Notes: generated by a model from the letters alone, not told the origin. Shown: positions 7,087 through 15,306, counted from the first letter of the stretch. The stretch is 35,611 bases of DNA from Cyanobacteriota bacterium (GCA_026389315.1 JAPLIC010000070.1:1-35611); one strand, 5' to 3'. Program-made: numbers and translations.

Positions 7087-8502
7087 TCATCCCATCAGGC
7101 GCCGAACCAGGGGGAGCTTGCCGGCATAGGGGGGGTAGCGGAAGGGAAGGTCGAACCAGAACGACCGGCTCAGCACACTGCGTTGATGGGAGAAGGTGCG
7201 GAACCCCGTTTCGCCGTGATAGGCGCCAAGGCCACTTTCGCCCACCCCGCCGAATGGCAAGTGGACCAGCCCCGCCTGCATCACCACGTCGTTGAAGCCG
7301 ACGCTTCCCGAGCTGGAGGTGGCCAGGAGTTGTTGCCGCTCCTTGCTATCGCCGCCGAAAAGATAGAGGGCCAGGGGGTGGGGGCCCCGGCGTACCCGGG
7401 CCAGGGCATCCACCAGATCGTTCACCACGATCAATGGCAGCAGGGGCCCAAAAATCTCTTCCTGCATCAAGGGATCGTCTTCTGGTTGGTCGACAGCGAT
7501 CAAGGTGGGTTCGATGCGGCGCCGGCGGCGATCACTGCCGCCGCCCAGCAGGATTTGTCCCTTTTGCCGGGCCCCCTGCAGCAGCCCTTCGAGGCGCTCA
7601 AATTGCCTCTCGTTGACAATCTGGCCGAGATCGTCGCTGTTGAGCGGATCCTTGCCATAGAGGCGCTCTCTCTCCTCGGCAAACGCTGCGATCAGGGGGG
7701 CAACGGCGTCAGTCACCACCAGCAGATGGTCGGGGGCGACGCAGGTTTGGCCGGCATTGATACCCTTGCCCCAGACCAGCCGCCGCGCTGTGGTTTGCGG
7801 GTTCGCTCCAGCCAGCACGATCGCCGGACTCTTGCCCCCCAGCTCCAGGGTCACCGGCGTCAGATGGCGGGCGGCGGCGGCCATCACCAGCCGGCCGACC
7901 CGGCCGCCACCGGTGAAAAAGATGTGATCGAAGCGCTGCTCCAGCAGCGTGCTCGCCGCTTCCGCATCCCCCAGCACCACCTGAACATGGTGGGGCTTGA
8001 AGTGACGGGCCACCGCAGCGGCCATCCAGCTGGCCGTATGGGGGGCCTGTTCCGAGGGCTTCAGCACGGCGGTGTTTCCCGCAGCCAGGGCGCTGACCAG
8101 GGGATGCAGGCAGAGCTGCAGGGGATAGTTCCAGGGGCCCAGGATCAGAACGCAGCCAAGGGGTTCGGGATGGATGGCGGCCCGGCCCGGCAGCGCCCAG
8201 CCGGGAAGCCCCACAGAACGGGGTCGCATCCAGCGCCGCAGGTGCTTGCGGGTCAGGGCCAGTTCCTGCCGCACGGCCACCAATTCGAAGTGGGCTTCCA
8301 GTTCGGGTTTGCCGAGGTCAGCGGCCAGGGCGCCCGCGGCCTCGTTTTCCTCCACCTGCAGCAGGCGCTGTAAGCGATCGAGCTGCCCCAGCCGCCAAGC
8401 CAGCGACCGGCTCTCGCCGCGCTGCACCAAGGCGCGCATCGTTTCGATCGCTGGAGCGGGGGCTTCGGGGTTGGGCAAAGGGACCATGGCGTTAGCCGCC
8501 AT
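7087..8502 (-). CDS. Aldehyde dehydrogenase, class 3 / fatty aldehyde type
   Basis: A NAD(P)-dependent oxidation of an aldehyde to the acid. With the start at 8502 the protein has 471 residues, close to the ALDH3 family length of about 450-490. Visible motifs are PWNYP with Asn124, the cofactor-loop motif FTGGGRVG at 196-203, LELGGKSP with general-base Glu220, and GQTCVAPD with catalytic Cys254. The C-terminal PFGGVGESGLGAYHG is typical. Cyanobacterial relatives are implicated in fatty-aldehyde clearance, so that substrate is plausible but not shown here. The frame is open to 8628, but the extra residues are proline-rich and not family-like; a start at 8487 is a second option. It is divergent from the cupin gene. 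Confidence 0.9.
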   Translation of the reverse strand: MAANAMVPLPNPEAPAPAIETMRALVQRGESRSLAWRLGQLDRLQRLLQVEENEAAGALAADLGKPELEAHFELVAVRQELALTRKHLRRWMRPRSVGLPGWALPGRAAIHPEPLGCVLILGPWNYPLQLCLHPLVSALAAGNTAVLKPSEQAPHTASWMAAAVARHFKPHHVQVVLGDAEAASTLLEQRFDHIFFTGGGRVGRLVMAAAARHLTPVTLELGGKSPAIVLAGANPQTTARRLVWGKGINAGQTCVAPDHLLVVTDAVAPLIAAFAEERERLYGKDPLNSDDLGQIVNERQFERLEGLLQGARQKGQILLGGGSDRRRRRIEPTLIAVDQPEDDPLMQEEIFGPLLPLIVVNDLVDALARVRRGPHPLALYLFGGDSKERQQLLATSSSGSVGFNDVVMQAGLVHLPFGGVGESGLGAYHGETGFRTFSHQRSVLSRSFWFDLPFRYPPYAGKLPLVRRLMG

Positions 8503-8629
8503 CGGGGGATGGGGCAAGGACAACGGGGGTGGCACGAATCTGTCAGCCAAGAGGGCCGGGTGGCCCAGAGATAGCCATGGCCACGGTCCCGCTCTGCCAC
8601 CATTTCGGCTCTGCGTCACCCACCCCATC

Positions 8630-8634
8630 GGAGG
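8630..8634 (+). promoter_or_regulatory. Ribosome binding site fixing a TTG start
   Basis: GGAGG lies seven bases before the TTG at 8642. No ATG exists in this frame near the start of the conserved cupin sequence, so this site decides the start of the WbuC-like gene. Confidence 0.65.
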
Positions 8635-8641
8635 CCGACCT

Positions 8642-9175
8642 TTGGCTGATGCCGCTTTACCGCTTCAGGATCCCGCCGCGTTGACGGTGCCGCCGGCGTT
8701 GCGGCGCCTGCATCAGTCCCTCTTCGATGCGGTGGCTGCCGGGGCCCTCAACAGTCCGCGCCTGCGCCTCAACCACAACCTTCACGACGCCCCGGACCTG
8801 GTGCAGCGCTTTTTGAATGTGCTTCAACCCGGCACCTATGTGCGTCCCCATCGCCATCTGCGCCCCAACCCAGGCGAGGGCTTCGAATGCTTTGTGGTGC
8901 TTCAGGGGGCCATCGGACTGTTGCTGCTGGATGACCTGGGCACGGTGCTGCACACCGAACGGCTGGAGGCCGGCGGTGATGTGCGGGGCATTGAGTTGCA
9001 GGAAGGCTATTTCCACACCCTTGTGGCCCTGACCCCTGCTGCCGTCATGTTCGAGATCAAGCAGGGGCCCTATGTCCCTGCGGCCGATAAGGATTTCCTG
9101 GCCCGGTTCCCCGCCGAGGGCACCCCTGAGGCCCAGGCCCAGGAGCGGGCCTGGCGATCACTCTTCTGGCCCTGA
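8642..9175 (+). CDS. WbuC-like cupin-fold metalloprotein
   Basis: A 177-residue single-cupin protein. The metal-binding motif is visible as PGTYVRPHRHLRPN followed by the GEGFECFVVLQG strand (His-x-His and a downstream Glu). After it come LLLLDDLGTVL and an IELQEGYFHTLVAL segment with a further histidine, then a C-terminal tail with QGPYVPAADKDFL. This architecture matches WbuC-family proteins, often found near O-antigen genes and of unclear biochemical role. It is not the methionine-salvage dioxygenase MtnD, whose histidine pattern differs. The frame is open upstream to 8174 but that part is antisense to the dehydrogenase gene. It starts with TTG and is convergent with the DUF721 gene. Confidence 0.8.
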   Translation: MADAALPLQDPAALTVPPALRRLHQSLFDAVAAGALNSPRLRLNHNLHDAPDLVQRFLNVLQPGTYVRPHRHLRPNPGEGFECFVVLQGAIGLLLLDDLGTVLHTERLEAGGDVRGIELQEGYFHTLVALTPAAVMFEIKQGPYVPAADKDFLARFPAEGTPEAQAQERAWRSLFWP

Positions 9176-9229
9176 GGGGCCAGCCCCAAGGGGCCAGCCC
9201 TTGAGGGGCCAGCCCCAGGGGGCCAGCCC
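9176..9229. repeat. Four exact copies of an 11-mer, 14-15 bp period
   Basis: GGGGCCAGCCC occurs at 9176, 9190, 9205 and 9219, filling the 53-bp spacer between the convergent cupin and DUF721 stop codons; the last copy just reaches the DUF721 stop. Each copy is close to palindromic (GGGG/CCCC around a small loop), so the array could form a row of mini-hairpins on either transcript. Confidence 0.9.
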
Positions 9230-9807
9230 TAGGCGCGATGCTCCCCTGGTGGGTCCGCCAAGGCTTCGCGGCGGCAGAAGCTGCAATGGCCCCAGAGGGC
9301 CAGTTCACCCGCAGGCGCTGGACTGCCGCAGGCCGGACAGGGGCCGCCTTGGCCATGGACATCGAGTCGACTGGGGTGGGCGGCCCAGACGGCCGCCTCC
9401 TCTTGCATGGCCGGGGGCGGCATGGGGCTGGGGTGGTGTTGCTGCACAATCACTTCCCTCACCTCGAATCCCGCTCCGCGCAAGGCCCCCAGCAGCATGT
9501 GGCGGTTGTACTGCAGGGCTTGGAGCCAGGGGCCGGGAGCCGCCCCCACCGTCAGACGCCCTGCCCTCAAGACCAGGGGTCGGCAGTGGGGAGCCAGTTG
9601 GGGGCCGGCCAGGCGCGGCCAGGCCAGCCAAAGGGCTGCCAGATGGCCCTGCCGTTGCCATGATTGTCCCAAGTCTTCGAGGCATGCGGCCAGGGCCACG
9701 GCCGGGGGCCTGCGGGCGGGCAGCAGCACCGAAACCTCGCCGATCCGTTGGGTTCGGTTGGTCTCGTTTGGTGGACCCGGGACGGAACGCCTGGAAGCTT
9801 TGGCCAT
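9229..9807 (-). CDS. DUF721 / DciA-like protein with C-terminal zinc ribbon
   Basis: DciA is the ancestral loader of the replicative helicase DnaB in bacteria lacking DnaC; DUF721 is its core. In this 192-residue protein the core spans about residues 35-120 (LEDLGQSW, LAWPRLAGPQLAPHCRPLVLRAG, LTVGAAPGPWLQALQYN, then LLGALRGAGFEVREVIV). After a proline-rich linker, a zinc-ribbon motif is formed by Cys157, Cys160, Cys175 and Cys178 (CPAC and CSFC). DUF721 fits well; a role as helicase loader is inferred from the family, and the ribbon is an addition not in the minimal domain. It is divergent from vipp1. Confidence 0.8.
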   Translation of the reverse strand: MAKASRRSVPGPPNETNRTQRIGEVSVLLPARRPPAVALAACLEDLGQSWQRQGHLAALWLAWPRLAGPQLAPHCRPLVLRAGRLTVGAAPGPWLQALQYNRHMLLGALRGAGFEVREVIVQQHHPSPMPPPAMQEEAAVWAAHPSRLDVHGQGGPCPACGSPAPAGELALWGHCSFCRREALADPPGEHRA

Positions 9808-9917
9808 GGAAGCGACCGTAGGGCGAAGGGCGCAAGGGTAGATCTTCTACAAGTTTTGAGTGAGGCAATGGGCGATTCATCGCTATGGTTCAGGGCCTGC
9901 CCCCCTTATCCCAAACC

Positions 9918-10694
9918 ATGGGCTTTTTCGACAGGCTCAGCCGTCTGCTGCGCGCCAACCTCAACGATCTGGTCAGTAAGGCCGAAGACCCGGCCCTGAT
10001 CCTGGACCAGTCCGTGGCCGACATGCAGGCTGATCTGGTCAAACTGCGCCAGGCCGTCGCCACGGCGATCGCCAGCCAGAAGCGGATCCAAAACCAGGCA
10101 GAGCAAGCCGAAAGTCAGGCCAAAACCTGGTATGAAAGGGCTGAATTGGCCCTCAAGAAAAACGAAGAGGACCTGGCCCGTGAGGCCCTGGCCCGACGGA
10201 AGACCTACCAGGAAACCTTCACAGCGCTCAACAACCAGCTCAACAGCCAGGCCGGCCAAGTCGACACCCTCAAAAGGAGTCTGACGGCTCTTGAGGCCAA
10301 GATCGCTGAGGCCAAGACGAAAAAAGAAATGCTCAAGGCCCGCGCCCAGGCGGCCCAGGCCCAGGAGCAGCTGCAAAGCGCCGTCAGCAATCTGGGCACG
10401 AACTCCTCGATGGCCGCCTTCGAGCAGATGGAGGAGAAGGTGCAGATTCTTGAGGCCCGCAGCCAAGCCGCAGCCGAACTGGCTGGCGCCGATCTGGAAA
10501 GTCAGTTCGCCAGTCTCGAGGGGGGCAATGATGTTGATGACGAACTGGCCGCCCTCAAAACCCGGCTGGAAGGGGGAACCCATCCGATTCAGTTACCGGC
10601 CCCCAATGGCCCTGTTCCCCAATTGCAACCCGTGCAGCAGCAGGAAGTGAACGCCGAGCTCGAAGAACTGAAGAAGTCCATCGACAAGCTCTGA
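9918..10694 (+). CDS. vipp1: PspA/IM30 family membrane-remodelling protein (Vipp1)
   Basis: A peripheral membrane protein of the ESCRT-III superfamily that maintains thylakoid and plasma membranes. The 258-residue product begins with the amphipathic helix MGFFDRLSRLLRANLNDLV, continues as a long coiled coil (about 25-220) and ends with a linker plus a short C-terminal helix (EVNAELEELKKSIDKL). That C-terminal extension distinguishes Vipp1 from PspA. An in-frame ATG at 9885 would add 11 residues before the amphipathic helix, so I used 9918. A small hairpin (GGCC paired with GGCC) lies after the stop, before the thioredoxin gene. Confidence 0.93.
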   Translation: MGFFDRLSRLLRANLNDLVSKAEDPALILDQSVADMQADLVKLRQAVATAIASQKRIQNQAEQAESQAKTWYERAELALKKNEEDLAREALARRKTYQETFTALNNQLNSQAGQVDTLKRSLTALEAKIAEAKTKKEMLKARAQAAQAQEQLQSAVSNLGTNSSMAAFEQMEEKVQILEARSQAAAELAGADLESQFASLEGGNDVDDELAALKTRLEGGTHPIQLPAPNGPVPQLQPVQQQEVNAELEELKKSIDKL

Positions 10695-10778
10695 GTTCCT
10701 TGGCGGGGGGATGGCCTGGCCGGCCTCCCGGAGGGGTCCCCCTGCTCCATACAATTCAATAACTTCGCAACAGGGCCA

Positions 10779-11120
10779 TTGGCCACCGATCAAACCAGCG
10801 CTGCAGTGCTGGATGTCACGGATTCTTCTTTTGAGCAGGAGGTTCTTGCGTCTCCGTTGCCCGTTTTGGTGGATGTTTGGGCTTCCTGGTGTGGCCCTTG
10901 CCGTTTGATGGCTCCCTTGATGTCATGGGCCGCAGAAGCTTATGGCGGCAGGCTCAAGGTGACCAAATTGGAGGCCGATGATAACCCCGTCAGTCGCGAT
11001 GCTTACCGCATTCAAGGTCTCCCCACCCTGCTGGTGTTTCGCGCTGGTGTGGAGGTGGCCCGCCAGGAGGGGGTCATTGCCAAGCCCCAGTTGATGGCCC
11101 TCCTGGATGCCCATCTCTGA
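10779..11120 (+). CDS. trxA: Thioredoxin
   Basis: A 113-residue thioredoxin-fold disulfide reductase. The active site is WASWCGPC with Cys38 and Cys41, and the cis-proline is in GLPTLLVF (Pro82). Several thioredoxins exist in cyanobacteria; the ASWCGPCRLMAPLMSWAAEAY helix is an ordinary m-type-like form, so the symbol is approximate. The likely start is the TTG at 10779, because no ATG exists in frame upstream of the conserved region and the N-terminus then has normal length. A TACAAT at 10750-10755 could be a -10 box for a local promoter, but no -35 matches. It overlaps the next gene by 14 bp. Confidence 0.9.
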   Translation: MATDQTSAAVLDVTDSSFEQEVLASPLPVLVDVWASWCGPCRLMAPLMSWAAEAYGGRLKVTKLEADDNPVSRDAYRIQGLPTLLVFRAGVEVARQEGVIAKPQLMALLDAHL

Positions 11121-12315
11121 GCGGGTGGCCCAGTTGGGCAGCGGTGTCTTCAGCCGCAATGACGCCCGCAAGCTGGCCTATGTCCAGGGGGTCAGGGGGC
11201 TGGTGGATGGCTTGAACCACCGCCCTGCATTGCTGGATCTTTCCCTTGGCTCCACCGATCTGCCCCCCCCGCCGGCGGCGATTGAGGCCATGGCCCAACG
11301 CCTCCATCACCCCGCCAGCGCCTCCTACTGCCTGCACGGCGCCACCTTGCCGTTTCGCGAGGCGGTGGCGGCCTGGGCCCTGCGTCGCTTTGCGATCAGG
11401 GTTGATCCCGAAACCGAGGTCCAGTTGCTGGTGGGTTCCCAGGAAGCCACGGCCCATTTGCCCCTTGTCGTTACCGATCCGGGCGATGGGGCCTTGCTGC
11501 TCGATCCCTGTTATCCCTCCCATCGGGGCGGTTTGGTGTTGGCCTCGGTGCGCCCCACCCTCCTGCCGCTGCGAGCTGATCAGGGGTGGCGCCCTGATTT
11601 TGGCCAGCTGCCAGCCAGCGTCTGGGACCAGTTGAAATTGATGGTGCTGGGGTTTCCCCACAACCCCACGGCCACCACCGGCGACCAGAGCTGGCTGGAT
11701 GGCGCCATGGCCCGCGCCATCGACCATGACCTCGTGCTGGCCCATGACAACCCCTATGTCGACCTCGCCCTGGACGGGGAGGCCCCGGCCCTATTGCGCC
11801 ATCCGGATTGGCGGCGCCAGGGGATTGAGTTCTTTTCCTTCTCCAAGAGTTGGTGTCTTGGCGGCTATCGCCTGGCGTTCGCCATCGGCGCTGCTCCCCT
11901 GATCGCCGGCCTGCGCCAGCTGAAATCCGTGGTCGATTTCAACCAGTCCCTGGCCCTTCAGGCCGGGGCCATCGCGGCCTTGGAGCAGGCACCCCATTGG
12001 CCCCAGCAGCTGCGTGAGGTGTACCGGCAGCGGCGCGATGGCATGGTGCGGGCGCTTTTGGCCGCCGGCTGGAGCGTGAGCCAACCCTCGATGGCCCTCT
12101 ATCTCTGGCTGGAGGTGCCGCCGCTGGCCAAGCTGCGGGGGATGGATTCCGAGGGCTGCTGTGCCGCCCTGTTGGAGGCGACAGGGGTTTGTCTCACCCC
12201 TGGCAACGGTTTTGGCCCGGGGGGGGAGGGTTGGTTGCGGTTGGCGTTGGTCCATCCCCTGCCCGAGCTGGAGGCCGCTGCCGCTCGCATGGGGGCCTGG
12301 TTGGGCCAGCTGTGA
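11107..12315 (+). CDS. PLP-dependent aminotransferase, class I/II
   Basis: A fold-type I transaminase of 402 residues. PLP contacts are visible: GSQEATAHLPL at 110-120, FPHNPT with Asn186, the Asp214/Tyr217 region DNPYVDL, the Schiff-base lysine Lys247 in FFSFSKSW and the phosphate-binding Arg255 in GGYRLAF. A C-terminal arginine in GWLRLALV should bind the substrate carboxylate. It belongs broadly to the aspartate or LL-diaminopimelate aminotransferase-like group; the amino-acid substrate cannot be decided. The start ATG overlaps the thioredoxin gene by 14 bp and its end overlaps the GTG start of the biotin ligase as GTGA, so translation of the three is probably linked. Confidence 0.87.
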   Translation: MPISERVAQLGSGVFSRNDARKLAYVQGVRGLVDGLNHRPALLDLSLGSTDLPPPPAAIEAMAQRLHHPASASYCLHGATLPFREAVAAWALRRFAIRVDPETEVQLLVGSQEATAHLPLVVTDPGDGALLLDPCYPSHRGGLVLASVRPTLLPLRADQGWRPDFGQLPASVWDQLKLMVLGFPHNPTATTGDQSWLDGAMARAIDHDLVLAHDNPYVDLALDGEAPALLRHPDWRRQGIEFFSFSKSWCLGGYRLAFAIGAAPLIAGLRQLKSVVDFNQSLALQAGAIAALEQAPHWPQQLREVYRQRRDGMVRALLAAGWSVSQPSMALYLWLEVPPLAKLRGMDSEGCCAALLEATGVCLTPGNGFGPGGEGWLRLALVHPLPELEAAAARMGAWLGQL

Positions 12316-13169
12316 TCGGACGCCTTGGTGCCGCCCGCAGGTCCCTGGGGCCTGGGCCTTGGCCTGGGTCTGGGTCTGGGTCAAATGATGATCTTCATGG
12401 TTGGCACCTGCGTTACGTGCCGGTTTGTGGCAGCACCGAGCGCCTGCTGGACGACTGGTTGATCCAAGCGCCTTGCGCCCGGGGGCCTCGGCTGCGGACG
12501 CCCCTGGCCTTGCTCGCCGGCCAGCAACGCTTTGGTCGGGGGCAACATGGACGGACATGGAGTTCCCCGCCCGGGGGCGTCTGGCTCAGTGCCGCCCTGC
12601 CCTGGCCCCCAGAGCCCCGGGGGGCCGCCGCAGTGGGACTGGCGGTGGCGGTGGGGTTGGCTTTGGAATTGGAGGATCTGGGACTCCCCGTGCGCATTAA
12701 GTGGCCCAATGATGTGTATTTGCCTGGATCCGGGGGGGCCATGGTCAAGCTGGCCGGGGTGCTGCCAAGCCAAAGACTCCGGGGCCATCAGGTGCGCTGG
12801 GCCCGGGTGGGTGTGGGGTTGAACGCCCGCAATCGGGTCCCCACAGGGGCTACCAATGTGGCCATGGCGCTGGGCCGCCACCAGGCCTGCCCCTGGCGCC
12901 TCAGCGCCCGGGTCCTGCGGTCCCTCGATTGGGCCATGGCCTGGGCGGACCGTCCAGAGGCGGTGAGGGTTTTGGCGGAGCAGCGTTTGTGGTGGCCAAC
13001 CCAAGCGATCCAGCTGGAAGGGGAGTCCTGGCAACCCCTCGGGTTGCACCGTGATGGGGGGGTGCTTCTGGGCCGCCAGGGAAGGATTCGGGTATGGCAG
13101 CGGCACTTTGACGAGGGCCCTGACCCCGCACCCTTCAGGGGCGGGGCTCCCCTCGGGCCGGGCCCCTAG
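12312..13169 (+). CDS. birA: Biotin--[acetyl-CoA-carboxylase] ligase
   Basis: This enzyme attaches biotin to the carboxyl carrier protein of acetyl-CoA carboxylase. The 285-residue protein lacks an N-terminal DNA-binding domain, so it is the ligase-only form. Motifs are CGST at 39-42, GRGQHGRTW at 75-83 (biotinyl-AMP loop), KWPNDV at 130-135 and the catalytic-site lysine in KLAGVL (Lys146). The GTG start at 12312 overlaps the preceding stop as GTGA. The first 25 residues are a low-complexity Gly/Pro/Ser stretch encoded by CTGGGT-like repeats, and no ATG is in frame before the conserved region. The C-terminal SH3-like domain is short. Confidence 0.87.
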   Translation: MIGRLGAARRSLGPGPWPGSGSGSNDDLHGWHLRYVPVCGSTERLLDDWLIQAPCARGPRLRTPLALLAGQQRFGRGQHGRTWSSPPGGVWLSAALPWPPEPRGAAAVGLAVAVGLALELEDLGLPVRIKWPNDVYLPGSGGAMVKLAGVLPSQRLRGHQVRWARVGVGLNARNRVPTGATNVAMALGRHQACPWRLSARVLRSLDWAMAWADRPEAVRVLAEQRLWWPTQAIQLEGESWQPLGLHRDGGVLLGRQGRIRVWQRHFDEGPDPAPFRGGAPLGPGP

Positions 13170-13211
13170 ATTGGCCCGGCTCAGCAGGGACTGCTGTCCC
13201 CCTCCTCTCCC

Positions 13212-14549
13212 ATGGCTTCCCGGCCTTCCCATCTGTTGCTGGCCCTGACCTCTCTGGGGCTGCTGCCCTTGGCCAGCATCCCTTTGGTGCAGGCCCAGCC
13301 GGACACGATTGTGCCTCCCGCCTCTTTGGAGGCGCCAGTGGCGGTGCCGCCCCCCACCCCTGGCACCGCCCCTGCACCCTTGACGCCTGCCTCCGGGAGG
13401 GGGGCGATGCCGTCGGCATCGGCTCCGGAATCCGTTCGGGTGCCGGAACCGATGCGCGCCAGTCCACAGGATTGGCCGCCCGAGGCTCCCCGACGGTTTG
13501 ATCGCAGTCTCGATGCCTTGGTCCACGATCGGGTCATCACCCCCCGCGAAGTCAAGATCCGGGTCCATGAAGGTCTGGCTCGGCCCCTCACCCCCTCGGT
13601 CCGGGAGGAGGGTTGCAGCAGCGGAGCCTTCAGCGCCCGCGAGTGTGGCGGTCGAGCTGCTGTTCAATTTCGACCCCGGGACGGCGGTTCGCCGGCCTTC
13701 CTAGGGGAATCCCAGGCCGGTGGTTCCCGCCCGTGGGGCGGCGGCGAAGGGGCGCCACGCTCGGCGGTCGAAGCCGCGCCCTTGGCACCCATTTCTGTGC
13801 CGGTCTCGGCGTTGCTCTCGGGTGCAGGGGGAAGCTTCCGGCTGACTGATGTCTTCCGGGTCACGCCCCGGCCGGGCCCGATTGGAGGTAATGGCAATGC
13901 CCGGCCCCTGTTTCCTTTGATTGGATCAGCGGTCACCACCAGCAATTTTGGCTGGCGCCTGCATCCGGTGCTGGGCAACTGGATCATGCACAGCGGCCGA
14001 GATTTGGCCGCCCCCGAAGGCACCCCGGTGGTGGCGGTCCTGGCTGGGACGGTCGTCAGCAGTGGGCCAGCCGGGGGCTATGGCCTGGCCATTGAAATCG
14101 ATCATGGTGGCGTTCAGCGTCGCACCCTTTACGGCCACCTTTCCGAGCTTTACGTCAAGGAGGGGGCGCGGGTCAGCCAGGGGGAAGTGATCGGACGGGT
14201 GGGCAGCACGGGCTTGAGTACGGGGCCCCATCTGCATTTTGAAATGCGTATTCCTCAAGATGGGGGTTGGGTGGCCATTGATCCTGGCGATCTTGACCCC
14301 GGTGGATCTCCCTTGCTTGCCCGGTTAGCGGGCCTGACGCTGCCGGGAGGCACCGGTGGTTTCAGTGCCAATCGTTCCCCTGGTGCCGTTGCACCCACAG
14401 GCGATGCGGTGGCTCTGCTGATGGGCGAATTGCTGCAAACGCTTGAGCGTCCCCGATCCGCCTCCAAGCCAGCAATCGACCCTGGCTTGGCCCGTCGCCC
14501 CATGGTGGCCACCCCGTCGGCGGGTGCCAGCAAAGCACCCCAGGGCTGA
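13212..14549 (+). CDS. Secreted M23 (LytM-type) peptidoglycan endopeptidase
   Basis: A 445-residue exported protein. A signal peptide covers about residues 1-28 (cleavage near VQAQ). Residues 30-240 are Pro/Ala-rich and poorly conserved, with a short helical block around 95-120. The M23 domain lies at about 240-360 with all zinc and catalytic residues present: His260 and Asp264 in HSGRDLAAPEGTPV, His309 in GHLS, and His340/His342 in HLHFE. An active metallo-endopeptidase that cuts wall cross-links is therefore expected. It begins 42 bp after birA and may be the last gene of the vipp1-side transcript. Confidence 0.92.
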   Translation: MASRPSHLLLALTSLGLLPLASIPLVQAQPDTIVPPASLEAPVAVPPPTPGTAPAPLTPASGRGAMPSASAPESVRVPEPMRASPQDWPPEAPRRFDRSLDALVHDRVITPREVKIRVHEGLARPLTPSVREEGCSSGAFSARECGGRAAVQFRPRDGGSPAFLGESQAGGSRPWGGGEGAPRSAVEAAPLAPISVPVSALLSGAGGSFRLTDVFRVTPRPGPIGGNGNARPLFPLIGSAVTTSNFGWRLHPVLGNWIMHSGRDLAAPEGTPVVAVLAGTVVSSGPAGGYGLAIEIDHGGVQRRTLYGHLSELYVKEGARVSQGEVIGRVGSTGLSTGPHLHFEMRIPQDGGWVAIDPGDLDPGGSPLLARLAGLTLPGGTGGFSANRSPGAVAPTGDAVALLMGELLQTLERPRSASKPAIDPGLARRPMVATPSAGASKAPQG

Positions 14550-14564
14550 GATCAAGGGCTGGCC

Positions 14565-14596
14565 GGCCATGAATTGGGCCGGCCATGAATTGGGCC
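14565..14596. repeat. Perfect tandem duplication of a 16-bp unit
   Basis: GGCCATGAATTGGGCC occurs at 14565-14580 and again immediately at 14581-14596, in the convergent spacer between the M23 and ABC ATPase genes. It is preceded by GGCTGGCC and followed by a partial AGAAAGCC. The unit ends and begins with GGCC, so a GGCCGGCC palindrome is reconstituted at each junction. Confidence 0.9.
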
Positions 14597-14613
14597 AGAA
14601 AGCCTGGCGAGGT

Positions 14614-15306
14614 TCAGTGGGCGATCCGCCCGTCGCGAAAGTGGATGATTCGCTGGGCCCGTGCCCCCACCTCCTGCTCGTGGGTCACCAACAAAATCGT
14701 CATCCCCTGGGCATTGAGGTCATCAAAAATCGCGAGCACTTCTTCGGTGGTGCTCGAATCGAGCGCTCCGGTGGGTTCGTCAGCCAGGAGAAGCGAGGGC
14801 CCGTTGATGATCGATCGGGCGACGGCCACCCGCTGTTGCTGGCCCCCTGAGAGTTGATTGGGCCGGTTGTCCAGCCGGTGGGCCAAGCCAACTTTTTCAA
14901 GCGCGTGTTTGGCGCGCTGGCGTCTCTGCTCGGCAGGAACCCCTGCATAGATCATCGGAAGCATCACGTTTTCCATGGCCGTCAGCTGGGGCAACAGATG
15001 GAATTGCTGGAAGACAAACCCGAGTTTTTGGTTGCGAAGATCGGCTAATTCGTCATCGCTGAGAGTTTCGACCGGCACCCCATTGAGGTGGTAGCTGCCG
15101 CAGGTCGGCATGTCGAGGCAGCCAAGAATGTTCATCGCTGTGCTCTTGCCCGATCCGGAGGCTCCCATCACGGCGAGATAATCTCCGTTATTGACCACCA
15201 GGCAAACATCGTTGAGGGCATGAACGGTGGTGTCGCCGCTGCCGTAGATCTTGTTGACATGAATGAGTTCCGCCACTGGTGGCGCTGCTGGGCCCGGCGG
15301 GCTCAC
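14614..15306 (-). CDS. ABC transporter ATP-binding protein, LolD/MacB type
   Basis: An ATPase of about 230 residues. It has Walker A GASGSGKST at 48-56, the Q-loop in FVFQQFHLLPQLTAMENV, the signature LSGGQQQR at 152-159, Walker B LLLADE at 172-177 and a switch histidine in VTHEQE. The Q-loop and signature are typical of the MacB/LolD/DevA group, which drives export or lipoprotein release with a MacB-like permease. No such permease is nearby. Start is uncertain: the frame is open into ndhB, and GTG codons at 15306 and 15276 are both possible; neither has a good ribosome site. It lies just downstream of ndhB. Confidence 0.85.
   Translation of the reverse strand: MSPPGPAAPPVAELIHVNKIYGSGDTTVHALNDVCLVVNNGDYLAVMGASGSGKSTAMNILGCLDMPTCGSYHLNGVPVETLSDDELADLRNQKLGFVFQQFHLLPQLTAMENVMLPMIYAGVPAEQRRQRAKHALEKVGLAHRLDNRPNQLSGGQQQRVAVARSIINGPSLLLADEPTGALDSSTTEEVLAIFDDLNAQGMTILLVTHEQEVGARAQRIIHFRDGRIAH

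Noticed and set aside
8174..8641. Upstream part of the frame leading into the cupin gene
   Set aside because: Antisense to the dehydrogenase gene; the GGAGG at 8630 marks the true start at the TTG 8642.
8642..9175. Acireductone dioxygenase (MtnD), which would complete a salvage set with MtnB and MtnC
   Set aside because: The histidine/glutamate pattern is that of WbuC-type cupins, not of MtnD, and the gene is far from mtnB/mtnC.
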